Part shown: piece after piece, positions 22,781 through 34,966 of the stretch
How positions within the stretch are numbered: position 1 is the stretch's first letter
Layout: each line of letters starts with the position of its first letter
DNA from: Tipula vernalis
Lineage: Eukaryota > Arthropoda > Insecta > Diptera > Tipulidae
DNA: 64,000 nt
Direction of reading: 5' to 3'
Assembly (NCBI GenBank): GCA_958295665.1
Contig: OY282558.1
Coordinates: 19,529,409-19,593,408, forward strand
Made by a program: the position numbers and the translations under genes
Notes under the pieces: model-generated
Told to the model about the DNA's origin: nothing
Databases searched by the model: none
What the model saw: the letters and a program-made list of their open reading frames with translations, nothing else

Positions 22781-25373
22781 CCCAACGTGACTAACTTCTA
22801 CTTGAGTTTCGCTAAGACACCCCATTTTTCGAATTAATTTATATTATTTGTCGTGCCTCATCAATTTCACTAATTTGGGCTTTCCAATTACGATGATCTG
22901 ACTTCACGTACATTTTTATGGAATGAGTAAATCTCAGTTCGAACGTGTGTAATTCCGAATTGGTCTATAAATTGTCTAAATTGTTTACCAACAAATGCCA
23001 CCCCTTAATGGAGAAGTTTTAAAACACGAATTTTGTCAGTTTGTCCATAACCAAGGGGATCACGGTATTTCCATCCTTGAAACGGGGATATGGCCCTAAC
23101 AGGTTCACGTACAATTTTTGCATTGGGTCTTCTGAAATAGTCAGGAACCCTGGAGTGGCCTGAGGATTGAATTTGATGCTTTGGAAATTTTACAAACGTC
23201 GCATGAAACGATGAAATCAGTAATGTTCTTGCTGAGACCTAGCCAAAAATAAAGAACACAACTTCGAAATCGGCACATTAGACAATTATGTGGTTTTAGA
23301 AGGTTCTATTGGTATATAAATTCAATCATTTTGTACCTTTGCGTTTGGATATTTAATAGGACAATCCCAGAATTTTTCCCACAAAGGAGATCGACTGACT
23401 TAGTTAGTGTTGAGTATCACAGAATGCTCTGGAAAGGGCATTGAGAACGACGTTAAGTGCTTCTTGCTCATGTATACGATGCTAAAATTATATGGTTGGT
23501 GTTTGGCTCCGTCTTGCTAGCCTACATCTTGCGAGGCATTCCAATTCAGTAATGGAATAATTTCTTTGCACGCTGTTTTGTTTCTGTGAAACAGAGGAGA
23601 TAAACATCTCATTACCTTCACCGCCTATTTGACGCATCACAACGAATGTGGAATGGCTTATAATAGTCAGGATTCATGGGAACGGGAGTGCTTATTAGTA
23701 GTAGATTAAGGCGTACGAAGGCAACTTGACTATCTGCATTTTACTCGAAATTCTTAGAATTTTTGAAAGGTTTGTGATTGGGGATTTCGCGAAAAATTTG
23801 GAATGAATCGTCCATACCAGTTCTGAGACCGTCTTCACCTACGATAAAACCTAGGTATGAGATGAATTTGGTTTTTGCTAAATTAATTGTTATGTTAAGC
23901 CTGCTCTGGGAAATAAAAGTGCTGTTTCTTCGAGAAGACCAGAATGTTCTTCTGACGAGGTGCAGACGATTAGATAAGGCCGCCCAGGTACCCACAAATC
24001 TTATATTTGAGTTAGTGTTTCTAAACTGGCGATTTTTCTTTGGCTTCTTTTAATAAGAGAATTTGCCAAAACGCGCCTTTAAGGTCAATAGCTGAGATAT
24101 ATTTTGTGTCATTGAGGCGACCAATGACATCGATAGACCATCGATTAATGGGAGAGGGTAGGCGTCCTTTTTGTGACAGAATTCATTTTGCGGCAGTCTG
24201 GGCAAAGTCGAGATTTGCCGTTATATTATCTCACCAGGTGGACGGGGGAATCTCCAAGGGGTTGCGCTCTCTTTACTATCACCTTGAACTTCAGCATCCA
24301 GTACAACTGTTTTATTTAATCGGGGCAATTGTGCCTGGCCTAATCCATTATTTTCGAAAGAATGGAATGGATTCGGTGCTATATTGAATAAAGACCAGTA
24401 ATCTATTCCTAAATAGACCTCATTTTCCGAGGTGTGAACTACTAAAGTTTCATAGATCTGATACACTATTAAAAGACTCGGGTGCGAGGACATATACTAT
24501 AATAGGGTTACGGCTACCATCAGCCATGTTAATGGTGGATTTACGCGTATGATTGATAATTTTAAATTATCTATAAACGAACGAATACGCTGATTAATGC
24601 CCAACTAACTAGCAAACCTATGCTTGGTGTCTTCTTTATTTGAATTTCAACAGGTTTGGGGTTCTCTCGCCTTTGAATATAATGGATCTGTTTGGAAGAA
24701 CCTATTAACGAAGCGATTAGCGTCGGAAGAGATTCCACCAGGGTCTTTCGTCTGGTAAAAAATTTCAAATTAGAATCCAGTGCCGATGTATCTCCAGAAT
24801 TTCCTACATACATGTTTGGATTTTACGTGAGACCCTTTTTTTTCTTTTTTCAGAATTAATTGAATTTCACTAACGTGATGTGAACGGCGGTATCCCCTTA
24901 ATGTCACATTTGCGCATATTTCTGACAGACTACGCGCAATTGTTCGACTGTAGCAAAGTTAGTTTGTAAAGTTTCTGTTTCCGGATTCGATTTCCGGATA
25001 TCTATTTCCGGAAAATTCATTAAAGACTTCTTTATGTTTTTGAACCCTATGCGTTCGATAAAACGCCACGTGTTTCACGCTCAGACTCATGACTGGAGAA
25101 ATGAGATAACAATCCGCGGTACCCGACATTTTTCTGCAGTGTCGGACCCGAAATTATGACTAACCGATGGATGTCGGTGGGCTGGTTAACTATCCCTGCA
25201 TGCGAATGTTTTCAATCGATACACGAAATCGTGTACGTTTAAAATTTTCGGATTGCCTTCGAATAATGAAAAGGTAAAAATTCCGTACTTTGTCCCATTA
25301 AGAAACGTTTCAAAAGTATGCTGATTTATACGGAACAACCTCGGTGGTTCGACATGATTAAATACATAACGGT
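22780..25373 (-). pseudogene. decayed Ty3/Gypsy element (gag remnant, protease, RT, integrase), left part
   Basis: Read on the minus strand, fragments occur in retroelement order. Gag-like FRINQHTFETFLNGTKYG and LNVHDFVYRLKTFACRD lie near 25330-25190. A protease-region block with YLGIDYWSLFNIAPNPF is near 24420-24360. RT has RLCPDCRKMNS and ISAIDLKGAFWQI (24200-24040) and ITINLAKTKF with YLGFIVGEDG (about 23900-23830). Integrase-like sequence with DFIVSCDVCK and PVSRMEIP lies near 23220-23060. Frameshifts and stops are frequent and the YxDD block is missing. The right part of the gag is at 31811-32060, beyond the BEL element that split it. Confidence 0.75.
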
Positions 25374-25805
25374 TGTTGAACATCAATCGAAGCAACAGAT
25401 TTTGCTGTCCTAATTGGATAATTAGACATAAATGATTTGCGCTGAAATAAAAATAATTATTAGAATTTATGTAATTTAGTAATAGAAAAATGTCATTCTT
25501 AGCTTGATTATTGCATTTTTTCAATGACGTTTAGAACCGTCAAAATGTAGATGTATTGTAATATTTTAGTATTGCCGCAGATATAAGTTTTGAATATTGA
25601 TCGATGCGTCATCTGTTATAATGTTATAATTTTACGTTAACTATATTTGTTGTAGTTTTTTATTTTTTTTGGTTAGAAAAAAGATTGCGTATGTGCATTG
25701 CAAAAAGACCACCATTGGATATGGTTACAAAATTAAATTAAAACAAAATAAAGATAAATATAAAACCAAGATACAAAGCTGCGTATAAAATTAGCTGCTT
25801 TTACA
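25374..25805 (+). repeat. 5' LTR of the second BEL/Pao element (432 bp)
   Basis: It starts TGTTGAACATCAATCG and ends GCTGCTTTTACA, matching the 3' LTR at 31375-31810. Most of the differences are clustered near 25660-25735, where the 3' copy has one extra T and an extra GTT. Confidence 0.97.
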
Positions 25806-25806
25806 T

Positions 25807-25824
25807 TGGTCCTTCGAGCCGGAT
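25807..25824 (+). promoter_or_regulatory. primer-binding site complementary to tRNA-Tyr
   Basis: TGGTCCTTCGAGCCGGAT follows the 5' LTR after one base. It is complementary to the 3' end of insect tRNA-Tyr as I know it (ATCCGGCTCGAAGGA plus CCA) over all 18 positions, so minus-strand DNA synthesis is probably primed by tRNA-Tyr. Confidence 0.85.
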
Positions 25825-26162
25825 CGGCACAGCGTGGGATTGATATCAATTAATAATCAGGCACCTGTTACGAATCGACGGCGTCATTTAAGTAAGCAAT
25901 TAACACAGTTTGGCGGAAGACATCTTGAGAATTTGATCCATGACGTGGAATTGAGTGGAAAATTCTAGATCGAGACAGCCGCGTGTATATTTTATATCCA
26001 GTTACAGCTGCAATCGATAAGTATCGGTTTAATATTCATTTGTAAATAACCTAGAAATATAAGCAAGAATATCCAGTTAATAAGATCATTAATTTCGAAT
26101 AAAGTGGTCAAGAGTTTTCAAGTGTGTGTTGAGTAAAGTGAAACGTAACCTGACCTGCAAAA

Positions 26163-28324
26163 ATGGACAAAATAACTAAAAGGAAATCAATAATTAAGGG
26201 CCAACGTACCAAGATGGTCAATTTTGTTGAAGCGAAAGAGGCGGAGTTACTGTATGATGAGTTAAAGGCGAGATTGGACAACGTGCATCGTTTATACTCA
26301 GAATTTGTTCAGGTCGAAGACGCAATTTTCGAAATTGATGCGAAGGTGCAGTCTGAAATGGATTTAATAGACGACAATTATTATTCACTTGTGGCCAAGA
26401 TTCAAGCACTAATGCGTAATAGCACAACTACTTCGTCAAAATTAGATGAATCGATAAACAATTAATCAATCATCCAAGCGGCTTCAGACTTCAAATTACC
26501 ATCATTACCGATGCCTACCTTCGATGGAAAATTGCAGGACTGGCAATCATTCTTTGACATTTTTTTTGACATTTTTACGTCAACAATACATGAAAACACT
26601 TCACTTACACCAGCCCAGAAGTTTAAGTATTTAAAGGGCTTGCTAAAGGGAAGCGCGCATGATCTAATTAAGCACTTCAGAGTCGATGATAGCAGTCGAT
26701 GATAGTTACATCGAGGCGTACCAACGACTATTTAAAAGATATAACAGAAGGAAACCAATCGTTGAGTCGTACATTAGAAACTTGTTTGAGCAACCTAAGA
26801 TGTCCAAGGGAACCTGTTCGGGCATAACACAAATCCATGATCATTTTGGACGAAGTCGTAAGAGGGCTCAAAGCGTTAGGTCAAGAAGCCGAATCACGGG
26901 ATCCGTGGTTGATCTACATCATAGTGGAGAAATTAGACGAAGACACGAAGCGCGCATGGAAATACGAGACCGCTGAAACCGATTTTCCAACCCTTCAATT
27001 GCTCTTGGATTTTCTACTCAAGAAAATGAGTGCCTTAACAGAGAGTCCTGCAGCCAATAGCAAACCATCGACATCAACGTCTGACAAAAGGTCTAATTTC
27101 AAATCTCAATCATCGATTAGAGCATTTCATATTCCCGCAACGGTTTCTTGCCCACTTTGTCAAGGTGAGACACATCGTCTTTTTGAATGTCCAAAGTTTA
27201 ATGTGCTAAATGTTACTCAACGTCGGGAATTTCTCAAGGACAAGTTGAGATGTTTCAATTGTCTCTCCGAAACCCATTCAGCTTACCAGTGTAAATCTAG
27301 AAGAAGATGTCGACAGTGCAATAAAAAACATAACTCATTAGTGCATTTGAATGTTGAACCAGCCACCAGCTCCATACAACAAGAAACCAGCACCGATTCA
27401 ACTGCTACTACTGCTCATGCTGCTTGCTATGAGAATAGTGAAGTAGTACTAACGTCGCTTGCCAATGGTAAAAACGCCATACTACCTACCGCAGTCGTAC
27501 AAATTGAAAATGGGTTCAACATTTGGCAAGAAGTGCGTGGGTTACTCGATTCTGCTTCCACGCGATCATTCATAACTGAAGCATGTGTCAATAGGTTACA
27601 AATTGCCAGATCTAATGCTCGAGTTGTTATAAAGACAATCAACCAATCCAGAGCAGGTATTTCGCATGGTATGGCCAATATTAGAATAAGGTCGAGATTA
27701 GACCATGACTACATAATCGACGTAGCCGCATTAATTGTATCCAGCATAACATCAAATCTACCACCCTACGATTTGGAGGAGGCGCTTCCATTTGTTGAAG
27801 CTGTACCATTAGCTGATCCTACTTTTTACCAGGCTGGGCCTATCGATATGTTACTAGGATGTGACCATTTCCTCAATATCATAGAAAAGGGGAAGGTAAC
27901 CAATACCGTGAACAATTTAGTTGCTCTAAATTCCAAGTTTGGGTGGATAGTTGGAGGTGTATGCGAGTCACTGCAATCAGTAGATTCAACAGAACGGATG
28001 TTTTTCACACAAAACGAAGAATTAAATATCGATCGTCTCCTGAGGAAGTTTTGGGAAATCGAGGAGGTCGGTTGTCAGCCACTCTTCACAGATGAGGAAG
28101 TTAAATGTATCACTTATTACAACGATACTGTCACCAAAACCAGTCAAGGTAGGCTAATTGTTTCCTTACCATTCAAACAGCGTCCTCCGCGGTTGGGAGA
28201 TTCGTTCAATCACGCAAGGCTCAGATTTAATGCGTTGGAGAAAAAGCTGTCTAAAAACCATTCTCTACATAAGCAATACAAAGGTTTTATAGAGGAAATT
28301 TGCAATTGGGCCACATGGAGTTGA
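26163..28324 (+). pseudogene. gag: BEL/Pao Gag and protease, broken into several frames
   Basis: Gag starts with ATG at 26163 and reads a helical N-terminal domain to a TAA at 26463-26465. It continues in the same frame (MPTFDGKLQDWQSFFDIF, typical BEL capsid) until a 13-bp tandem duplication (copies from 26682 and 26695) shifts the frame. A second shift near 26820-26870 leads to the 495-codon frame 26837-28324. That frame contains three zinc-binding motifs, CPLCQGETHRLFEC, CFNCLSETHSAYQC and CRQCNKKHNSLVH, then the protease block RGLLDSASTRSFITE in which the usual DSG is DSA, then the BEL motif KFWEIEEVG. A third frameshift near 28290-28320 separates it from RT. The start at 26163 is the first ATG of the BEL frame after the PBS. 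Confidence 0.88.
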
Positions 28325-28878
28325 TACCGACAAATGAAATTATTCAGCCAATTGGTAAGACATTCTACCTACCACATCATGGTGTGTTGAAGGAGTCGAG
28401 TTCTACGACAAAACTGCGAGTGGTATTTGATGGCTCAGCAAAGACAACAACGGGGTGCTCACTTAATGATCAATTGATGACAGGTCCTACGGTGCAGCAA
28501 AATTTAACAGAAATCTTGGTGAGATTCAGAAAATACAAATACGTATTTTCAGCTGACGTTGAAAAAATGTACCGGCAGTTTATGGTATAACGAGCAGATG
28601 CGGATTACCAAAGGATTCTATGGACAGATTCACCAACCAAGCAACTTAGACAATATCGTCTACTTACGGTGACTTACGGCACATCTTCTGCACCATTTCT
28701 TGCAACATTTAGTCTGCAGTATATTGCTGATCACATTAGTCACAAGTTTACACAAGCAGCGACAGTGATAAAACGAGATTTCTATGTCGACGATTTAATG
28801 TCTGGAGCAAGTTCATTGGAAGAAGCCTTGGAATTGTAACGAGAAATAATTGAAGCCCTTCATACTGCAGGGTTAAGA
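28300..28878 (+). pseudogene. pol: BEL/Pao reverse transcriptase with two in-frame stops
   Basis: The RT reads in one frame: YLPHHGVLKESSSTTKLRVV (near 28365-28425), FDGSAKT, SADVEKMYRQF with the first catalytic Asp (near 28560), YGTSSAPFLATFSLQYI (about 28680-28730), and the active site FYVDDLMSG with YVDD at 28783-28794. TAA codons at 28588-28590 and 28837-28839 interrupt it in frame. Catalytic residues are retained, but no full-length product can be made without readthrough. Confidence 0.9.
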
Positions 28879-31374
28879 TTGCGAAAGTGGTCGGCAAACC
28901 ATTCTGACCTTATAAAACATCTACCAACTCAAGAGCTGGAAATATCGGAACGAGAATTTAACGATGGATTTAAAACTGTGTCAATTCTGGGTATATACTA
29001 TCAACCAACTAGAGATGTTTTCAAATTTCGTGTAACCATACCTACATCGTCTCACACCACAAAACGACAGTTATTGTCCGAGGCTTCACGATTGTTCGAC
29101 CCTGTTGGCTGGCTTGCTCCTGTAACCGTAGTAATCAAATGCCTATTTCAGCAACTTTGGCTGGAAAAATTGAACTGGGATGATGAAATACCAGATATCC
29201 ACAAAACGAAATGGTCGAACGTTCGAAACGAATTGAAGTTACTTGAAGATTTGCAGATACCCAGATGGCTGAATACTGGAGAACAATTTGAGATTCACGG
29301 GTTCGCTGACGCATCAAATGATGCATACGCTGCAGCCTTATATTCAAGGTCAATAACGGACATCGGAGACGTAAAGGTGACCCTCATTACTGCCAAAACA
29401 AAGGTGGCACCAATAAAAACTATAAGCATACCTAAGCTAGAATTATGCGCAGCATCCCTACTGGTCAAGTTACTAGAAACCACTATCAAGTCTCTTACAC
29501 TTGCAACGAGACCAGTTGTGTATTTATATTCGGATTCCACCATTGTGCTAAATTGGCTTTCTAAGCACCCGAAAAGCTGGCCTACCTACATAGCTAACAG
29601 AACAAGCCAAATTTTGACATACACAAACCGTACTCAATGGCACCATATAACGTCAAGTGAGAATCCGGTCGACTGTGCCGCAAGAGGCTTGCGTCCGAGT
29701 GAACTATTAAATAATGAATTGTGGTGGAAGGGTCCGAAAATGTTGCAAATGAACCCATTCCAGCCACCCACGGAACTTCAAGAAATAGCGGTACCAGAAG
29801 ATAATACATGTCAAGCGATAACAACATTGTTGTGCAGTTCTAACTATGACGAGATTGAATGTGGCATAGATAAGTTGTCCAACAGAGTGTCAAGGTTTCC
29901 AATTATTTTGAGAGTGCTAGCCAGAATTGGAAGAGTGGCGTTTAATGCAAAGAAAATGAACATTATAAAAAATGTTGGAGTTGTATCAACTGATGAATTG
30001 TTGTGGGCTGAAACTCGGTTGTTTTTGCTGATCCAATACACAAGATTCAGAAAAGAAGTTGACTTGCTAAAGAAAGGCGTTATGTTAATAACAGGCAAAC
30101 TGTTCAATTTCTTTCCATTTCTAGATAGTGATGGATTACTACGAGTGAGTGGGCGACTTTCTAACGCACCAATACAGTACGACACCAAGCATCTAATAAT
30201 TTTACCAGGTGACCATCCGATTGTCATGAAAATGGTGGCACATTTGCATAGAAAATTACTATATGCTGGACCGTCACAATTGTTGTGTCATATCAGAGAA
30301 AGGTTTCAGATTCTGAGAGCAAAGGAACTGGTACGGAAGGTAACACGTCAATGTATGAGATGTCATCGTCAAAAAGTCAAGGAACAGAATCAGCTAATGG
30401 GGCAACTACCTTCATCAAGGGTGTCTTTGGTGAGACCTTTTATGAGAACTGGTATTGATTACGCCGGTTCTTATCCAGTCAAGGCGCACCAATTAAGAAA
30501 CTCAAAGGTCATCAAGGGCTATCTTGCTATATTTGTATGTATGGCTAACAAGGCAGTGCATCTTGAATTGGTAACAACCCTTAGCACTGAAACGTTCCTA
30601 GCTGCCTTAACAAGATTTCAGGCTGTCAGGGGAATTTGCAGTGATATTTTTTCCAACAACGGAACCAACTTCGTCGGAGCCAAAAATCAGCTGCACGAGC
30701 TCGGTGAATTTTTTGAGGCGGAAGCGACAAGTAATCATCTCAAAAATTAGTCGTCAGAGCAACGCATTAATTGGCATTTCATACCTCCTGGTGCCCCAAC
30801 ATTTGGAGGTTTGTGGGAAGCGGCCGTGAAATCGACCAAATTCTACCTACGTCGAGTCATTGGTGACACGGTCTTAAACTACGAGGAATTACTTACACTC
30901 CTGAAACAGATCGAAGCGGTGCTAAATTCACGACCGTTATGCAGAGATGACGATGCCGATGACCCGCTCACACCGGCACACTTCTTAGTTGGGCATTCCC
31001 TGACGTTGGCACCTGAACGAAATTTAATTGATAAACCACGTAACACATTATCCCGATGGCAAATGGTGCAGAAAATGTTACAACATTTCTGGCAGCGATG
31101 GAACGGCGAATATTTAACATCACTCAACCAACTTTCTGAGTGGAACAAAGTCAACAGTCAACCTAACGTCAATGATGTTGTCATACTGAAGGATGATAAC
31201 GCACCACCAGCTAGATGGCCGTTGGCTAAGATTATTGAAGTGCATCCCGGTCCAGATAACTTAATCAGAGTTGTAACAGTCCAGACGTCAAAGGGTACAT
31301 ATAAGCGACCAATCAAAAAAATTTGTCTGTTACCGAAGATTGACTCCATCTCCAGTGAGTCAAGGGAGGCGTAA
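28879..31374 (+). pseudogene. pol: BEL/Pao RNase H and integrase with one in-frame stop and altered catalytic site
   Basis: It continues the RT frame. RNase H shows HGFADASNDAYAAALYS, IPKLELCAASLL, YLYSDSTIVLNWL and NPVDCAARGL, with all four acidic residues present. Integrase follows: an HHCC domain (HLHRKLLYAG ... CMRCHRQ), catalytic Asp in GIDYAGSY, then FSNNGTNFVGA, where the second catalytic Asp is replaced by Asn (GAC to AAC type change), and FGGLWEAAVKS with the Glu. A TAG at 30748-30750 interrupts the core; the same frame continues to the TAA at 31372-31374, directly abutting the 3' LTR. The usual BEL C-terminal domain is present. Confidence 0.9.
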
Positions 31375-31810
31375 TGTTGAACATCAATCGAAGCAACAGA
31401 TTTTGCTGTCCTAATTGGATAATTAGACATAAATGATTTGCGCTGAAATAAAAATAATTATTAGAATTTATGTAATTTAGTAATAGAAAAATGTCATTCT
31501 TAGCTTGATTATTGCATTTTTTCAATGACGTTTAGAACCGTCAAAATGTAGATGTATTGTAATATTTTAGTATTGCCGCAGATATAAGTTTTGAATATTG
31601 ATCGATGCGTCATCTGTTATAATGTTATAATTTTACGTTAACTATATTTGTTGTAGTTTTTTTATTTTTTTTAGTTAGAAAAAAGATTGCGTAGGTGCAC
31701 AGCAAAAAAACCACCATTGGATATGGTTGTTACAAAATAAAATTAAAACAAAATAAAGATAAATATAAAACCAAGATACAAAGCTGCGTATAAAATTAGC
31801 TGCTTTTACA
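31375..31810 (+). repeat. 3' LTR of the second BEL/Pao element (436 bp)
   Basis: It begins TGTTGAACATCAATCG immediately after the pol stop codon and the purine-rich tract caagggaggcg, and ends GCTGCTTTTACA, followed by the ACGGT duplication at 31811-31815. It matches the 5' LTR apart from about six substitutions and two indels. Confidence 0.97.
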
Positions 31811-32060
31811 ACGGTTTTGTTTCCGGGGGTTTCAATAAATTGAAAACATCATTGGATTAAACTGCGATATTGGAATGTTTTCCACATTTGAACCGATTGG
31901 GTAGTTGCAAAATTGCTGCAGGTCTGGAGCCAGAAATGCTCCACGTTGAGGAAGGAAGATGAAAAAACGTCATGGATTAAGTTAGTACCGTCTTCCTGAT
32001 CCGGAAAGGTAACATAGGTTTGATGATCTCTCGAAATAGTTGGTGGCAAAAACCTAAAAC
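31811..32060 (-). pseudogene. gag: decayed Ty3/Gypsy gag, N-terminal part, right of the BEL insertion
   Basis: The minus strand encodes MPPTISRDHQTYVTFPDQ from 32049, then VFSSSFLNVEHFWLQTC and further Gag-like sequence to 31850, followed by stops. It runs towards the BEL insertion site and continues on its other side at 25373 with NHVEPPRLFRINQ. The 5-bp duplication ACGGT at both junctions (25369-25373, 31811-31815) shows that the two parts were contiguous. The assignment to Gag is from position and amino-acid character; no zinc knuckle lies in this piece. Confidence 0.6.
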
Positions 32061-32412
32061 AAAAAACTATCGCGAAGCTTTTCCTTTTTTACTATACAAC
32101 ATTATCATCATAGCAAAATAATTTAACGTTAATAACAGCCATGAAGAGCTTTATGAGCTCAATATTAAATTATTCTATTTAAAATAACGAAGCTTTAAGA
32201 AAACAAAAACCCCAAACAAGGATTAATATTTTAGTGCTAATTCAAACATGCAAAAAAAGCATAAAGTTTCAAAATAAAACAAAAACTTTTGATATTCTTT
32301 TAATAGTTTTACTACAAATATTTTCTTTTCTGTTCTTCAACAACTAACAGTTTTAAAATTATACAACAAAAATGTTAAAAACTATTTTCAATTCATAAAA
32401 AAAAACGTAAAA

Positions 32413-32679
32413 ATGCTCTCAAAACTTTTCCAAGCTTTAAAGTTTATTATTTTTTTTTTGTGTCTATCAAAACTGATTTGGCCGGCATGTTATCTCGAAA
32501 ATTTCGATATTAACCTCTCGAGTTCCTTTTTGACGTTAATGACGAACGACCCAATTGTATACCCACATAGAAACGTATATCACTTCAACATACATCATAG
32601 AAACTATGGTATGAAAGAAGAAATTTTCCACGCTGCCCTTAACAAATCGCCTGAGATTTATGAAGCAAAACGAAAATAA
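32413..32679 (+). CDS. hypothetical 88-aa protein with signal-peptide-like N-terminus
   Basis: I do not recognise this frame. It begins with ATG after an A-rich stretch (aaaaacgtaaaa). Residues 1-26 have the pattern of a secretion signal: a short basic start (MLSKLFQALK), a hydrophobic core (FIIFFLCL) and a small residue before a possible cleavage point near PAC. The remainder is hydrophilic, contains one cysteine, and ends EIYEAKRK. It lies outside the neighbouring transposable elements. In AT-rich DNA, hydrophobic frames of this length arise by chance, so a real small secreted protein, a first exon, or nothing are all possible. Confidence 0.25.
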   Translation: MLSKLFQALKFIIFFLCLSKLIWPACYLENFDINLSSSFLTLMTNDPIVYPHRNVYHFNIHHRNYGMKEEIFHAALNKSPEIYEAKRK

Positions 32680-34408
32680 TTTTGATTTACTGTTGACTGG
32701 TGGCAGTATTTTGTGATTTCTGCAGCATATTTGTTGTAAAGTACTCTTTGAAATTCTCAACAGCTTATTGAAAATATTAAATGTCATATCACAAAATTTA
32801 TAGTGAATAGGAAATGTAATAATTGAAACTTGAATTATTTATGTGCTGTGATTATGTTGCAATTTATGGTTGTTGTTAACTTTATGAGGTTGACGAAAAT
32901 ATTTTTTATGTATATGGATAACATTAATGGATCTGGATTTTAAATAATGTCAATTCTCATTGCGCCTCACAGCCATATACTATAAATTACGTATTTTATT
33001 TCGGCTCATGAAACCCATGCAACCGAAAAAAAAAGTTTCACTAAAAGTCATAAAAATTATGTTTGATATGCGATCGTTCAAATATTTTTCGATTTAATTT
33101 TTTAAAATAACATTAAACATTAAAAAATCCGATGAAAATGATTCCTTATTATATTTTTATATTCTTCTTTATCGGATTAAAGTCGGAAAATATATTGAAT
33201 GTTGTTTTCTCACACTTCTTACAAAATAAAAGTTTTCAATTTAAAAGAGAATCAAAAGTTTTTTATTTCGAGCTTTTATATTCTCTAGTATACATAAAGC
33301 TGTTGTGTTTTGTTGTTTTGGTTTCGTATTTTTTTTTTTTTTGCGATTTAGAAGATTAGAAACACTAGAATTTATATAATAGAAGTGAAGAAGGGATGGT
33401 GAACCTAAGTAATCTAATAAAGTTTTATACAAGATATAAATTAGAAAATAATTTAGAATACCGCACTCCCCTCGATCTATGCGGTTTCTTATAGTGCTGC
33501 TTTTAGTTGCTGTCGTTTTTACTTCTTTTATGTCTTCATTCTTTTACATGTCAAAATGATTCTATTCCAATATAAAAATTGACTGATTATACGCAAAATT
33601 GGAGAGTACAAAAAAAATTCCATTAAAGTGACAAAGACAGCATTACCAAATCTTTATCGCGAAAACGTCACACTATCATGTAAAATACACAAAAAGAATT
33701 TAGATGTGCTCTTCTATACATAACAACAAACCATTAATCAAAAAAGTAACTTTCCTAGTCCAGGTTTTTACTACAATCCCAGCACCAAATGGAACATACA
33801 CGATTGTCAATGGATTTTAAAAAAATTTTAAATAAAAGTTATTAAGCCGATTCTATAAGTATTTCCTAATATAAAATCGAAGTATTCGCTAATAAATAAC
33901 ATAAGAGCCAAGTTAAGGAAATATCGCGGTCTACCACTAATATAAATGAATTGATGTATTAATTAATAGTTGATAACATTAATTAGTTTGGCCATATCAT
34001 CTAGGGTCAGGTTTCTTATTTGTGCTTTGGTTCAAATTCAAGAAATATTGTACCAAATTTAATTTTTCATACTCTCCAGCACCAAATGGAACAAGAATAT
34101 TTTGGAACACTACCAGAGCACCCTGTATTTTATAGAGTTATAATCAAAAAATCTGAGCTTTTATAAGGGAATTAGAAACGAGGAAAAAACGAAACTTTTT
34201 ATAGTAAAACACACAAAACATATGGGAAATCACTTTTTTTCCTAAGACAAATTTTTATATGAAAACGTTACAAATTCTTAATTATGATTACTGAAATACA
34301 TTCATAAATGTTTGAATTTTAACATATATGAATCTCGTTTAAGTAAATCGTTTTCATTTTCTTGTAATAATTGATTTACTTAAACCAAAATATTAAAAAA
34401 ATTCATAA
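32680..34408. other. AT-rich intergenic sequence
   Basis: No supported gene. A hydrophobic frame at 33132-33359 looks like chance. Two short related segments (agcaccaaatggaaca) occur at about 33780 and 34077 and recur in weaker form at about 35698, beside the satellite array. Confidence 0.45.
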
Positions 34409-34429
34409 CAACAGCATTCTGGTCAAATT

Positions 34430-34966
34430 TTTGATTGATTGATTGATTGATTGCGATGTACGATCAAGCATTAAGCAAGTCTCCCGTATTATAAATGCGA
34501 ATACCACACCACTATATATCCATATTACACAACACGACACCATTCTTCATGAAGCCAAACCCCGTAAAGAAAGGCACCACATCGATAACCACATAAGTTT
34601 ACTAATAGTTGTGATATCCGCCCCTGGCCAGGCCGCCGTCCTACACCTTTTTACATATAACAAGATCGAGGGATGGGAAAGGAATGTTAGCAACAAAGAC
34701 TCAACCCGGTTCCAGACACCTAAGTAGTTGATAGTTAGTAAATTTGTTAGTACACAACAAGACAATACAATTTTAAAGTTCATCTACTGCTCCAACAACC
34801 TGTAAGAAGCAACCTGTAAAGAAGACACAATGACAACTCAAATTTCCTGGTACCGCAAACTCTTTTTTCTGAAAAGCTGTAAACAACTATTATTATTCCC
34901 CTCCACCATTTTTTCCATCGGCGGTTGTGAGAGGGGGGGCGAGATTTCGTTCCATCATCATGTTCC
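34430..34966 (-). mobile_element. 537-bp retroposed fragment with (CAAT)n tail and 21-bp target duplication
   Basis: An exact 21-bp direct repeat (CAACAGCATT..., 34409-34429 and 34967-34987) flanks the segment. Next to the left copy is a (TTGA)n run, which on the minus strand is a (TCAA)n-type 3' tail, so the element points leftwards. A long exact duplication plus a simple-repeat tail is the signature of target-primed reverse transcription (5'-truncated LINE or SINE). No domain is recognisable, as expected if only the 3' UTR is present. A weakly similar stretch (cgaccaagctttaagcaag) occurs at 58390-58410. Confidence 0.85.

Larger units (their letters stand above)
25374..31810 (+). mobile_element. 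full-length BEL/Pao retrotransposon (6,437 bp), coding region broken
   Basis: The element is complete at both ends: 5' LTR 25374-25805, PBS 25807-25824, coding region 26163-31374, 3' LTR 31375-31810, and a 5-bp target duplication ACGGT on either side. By eye the two LTRs differ by about six substitutions and two short indels, which suggests a relatively recent insertion. The coding region carries several nonsense and frameshift changes. It is nested within the gag of the older Ty3/Gypsy element. Confidence 0.95.

Noticed and set aside
24040..24387. Plus-strand frame of 115 codons in the decayed Gypsy element
   Set aside because: The recognisable RT motifs (ISAIDLKGAFWQI) are on the opposite strand.
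33132..33359. Hydrophobic 75-codon frame resembling a secreted or membrane peptide
   Set aside because: Composition (F, L, I, Y, K) is what poly-T/A-rich DNA gives by chance, and it ends in a poly-T-encoded FFFF stretch.
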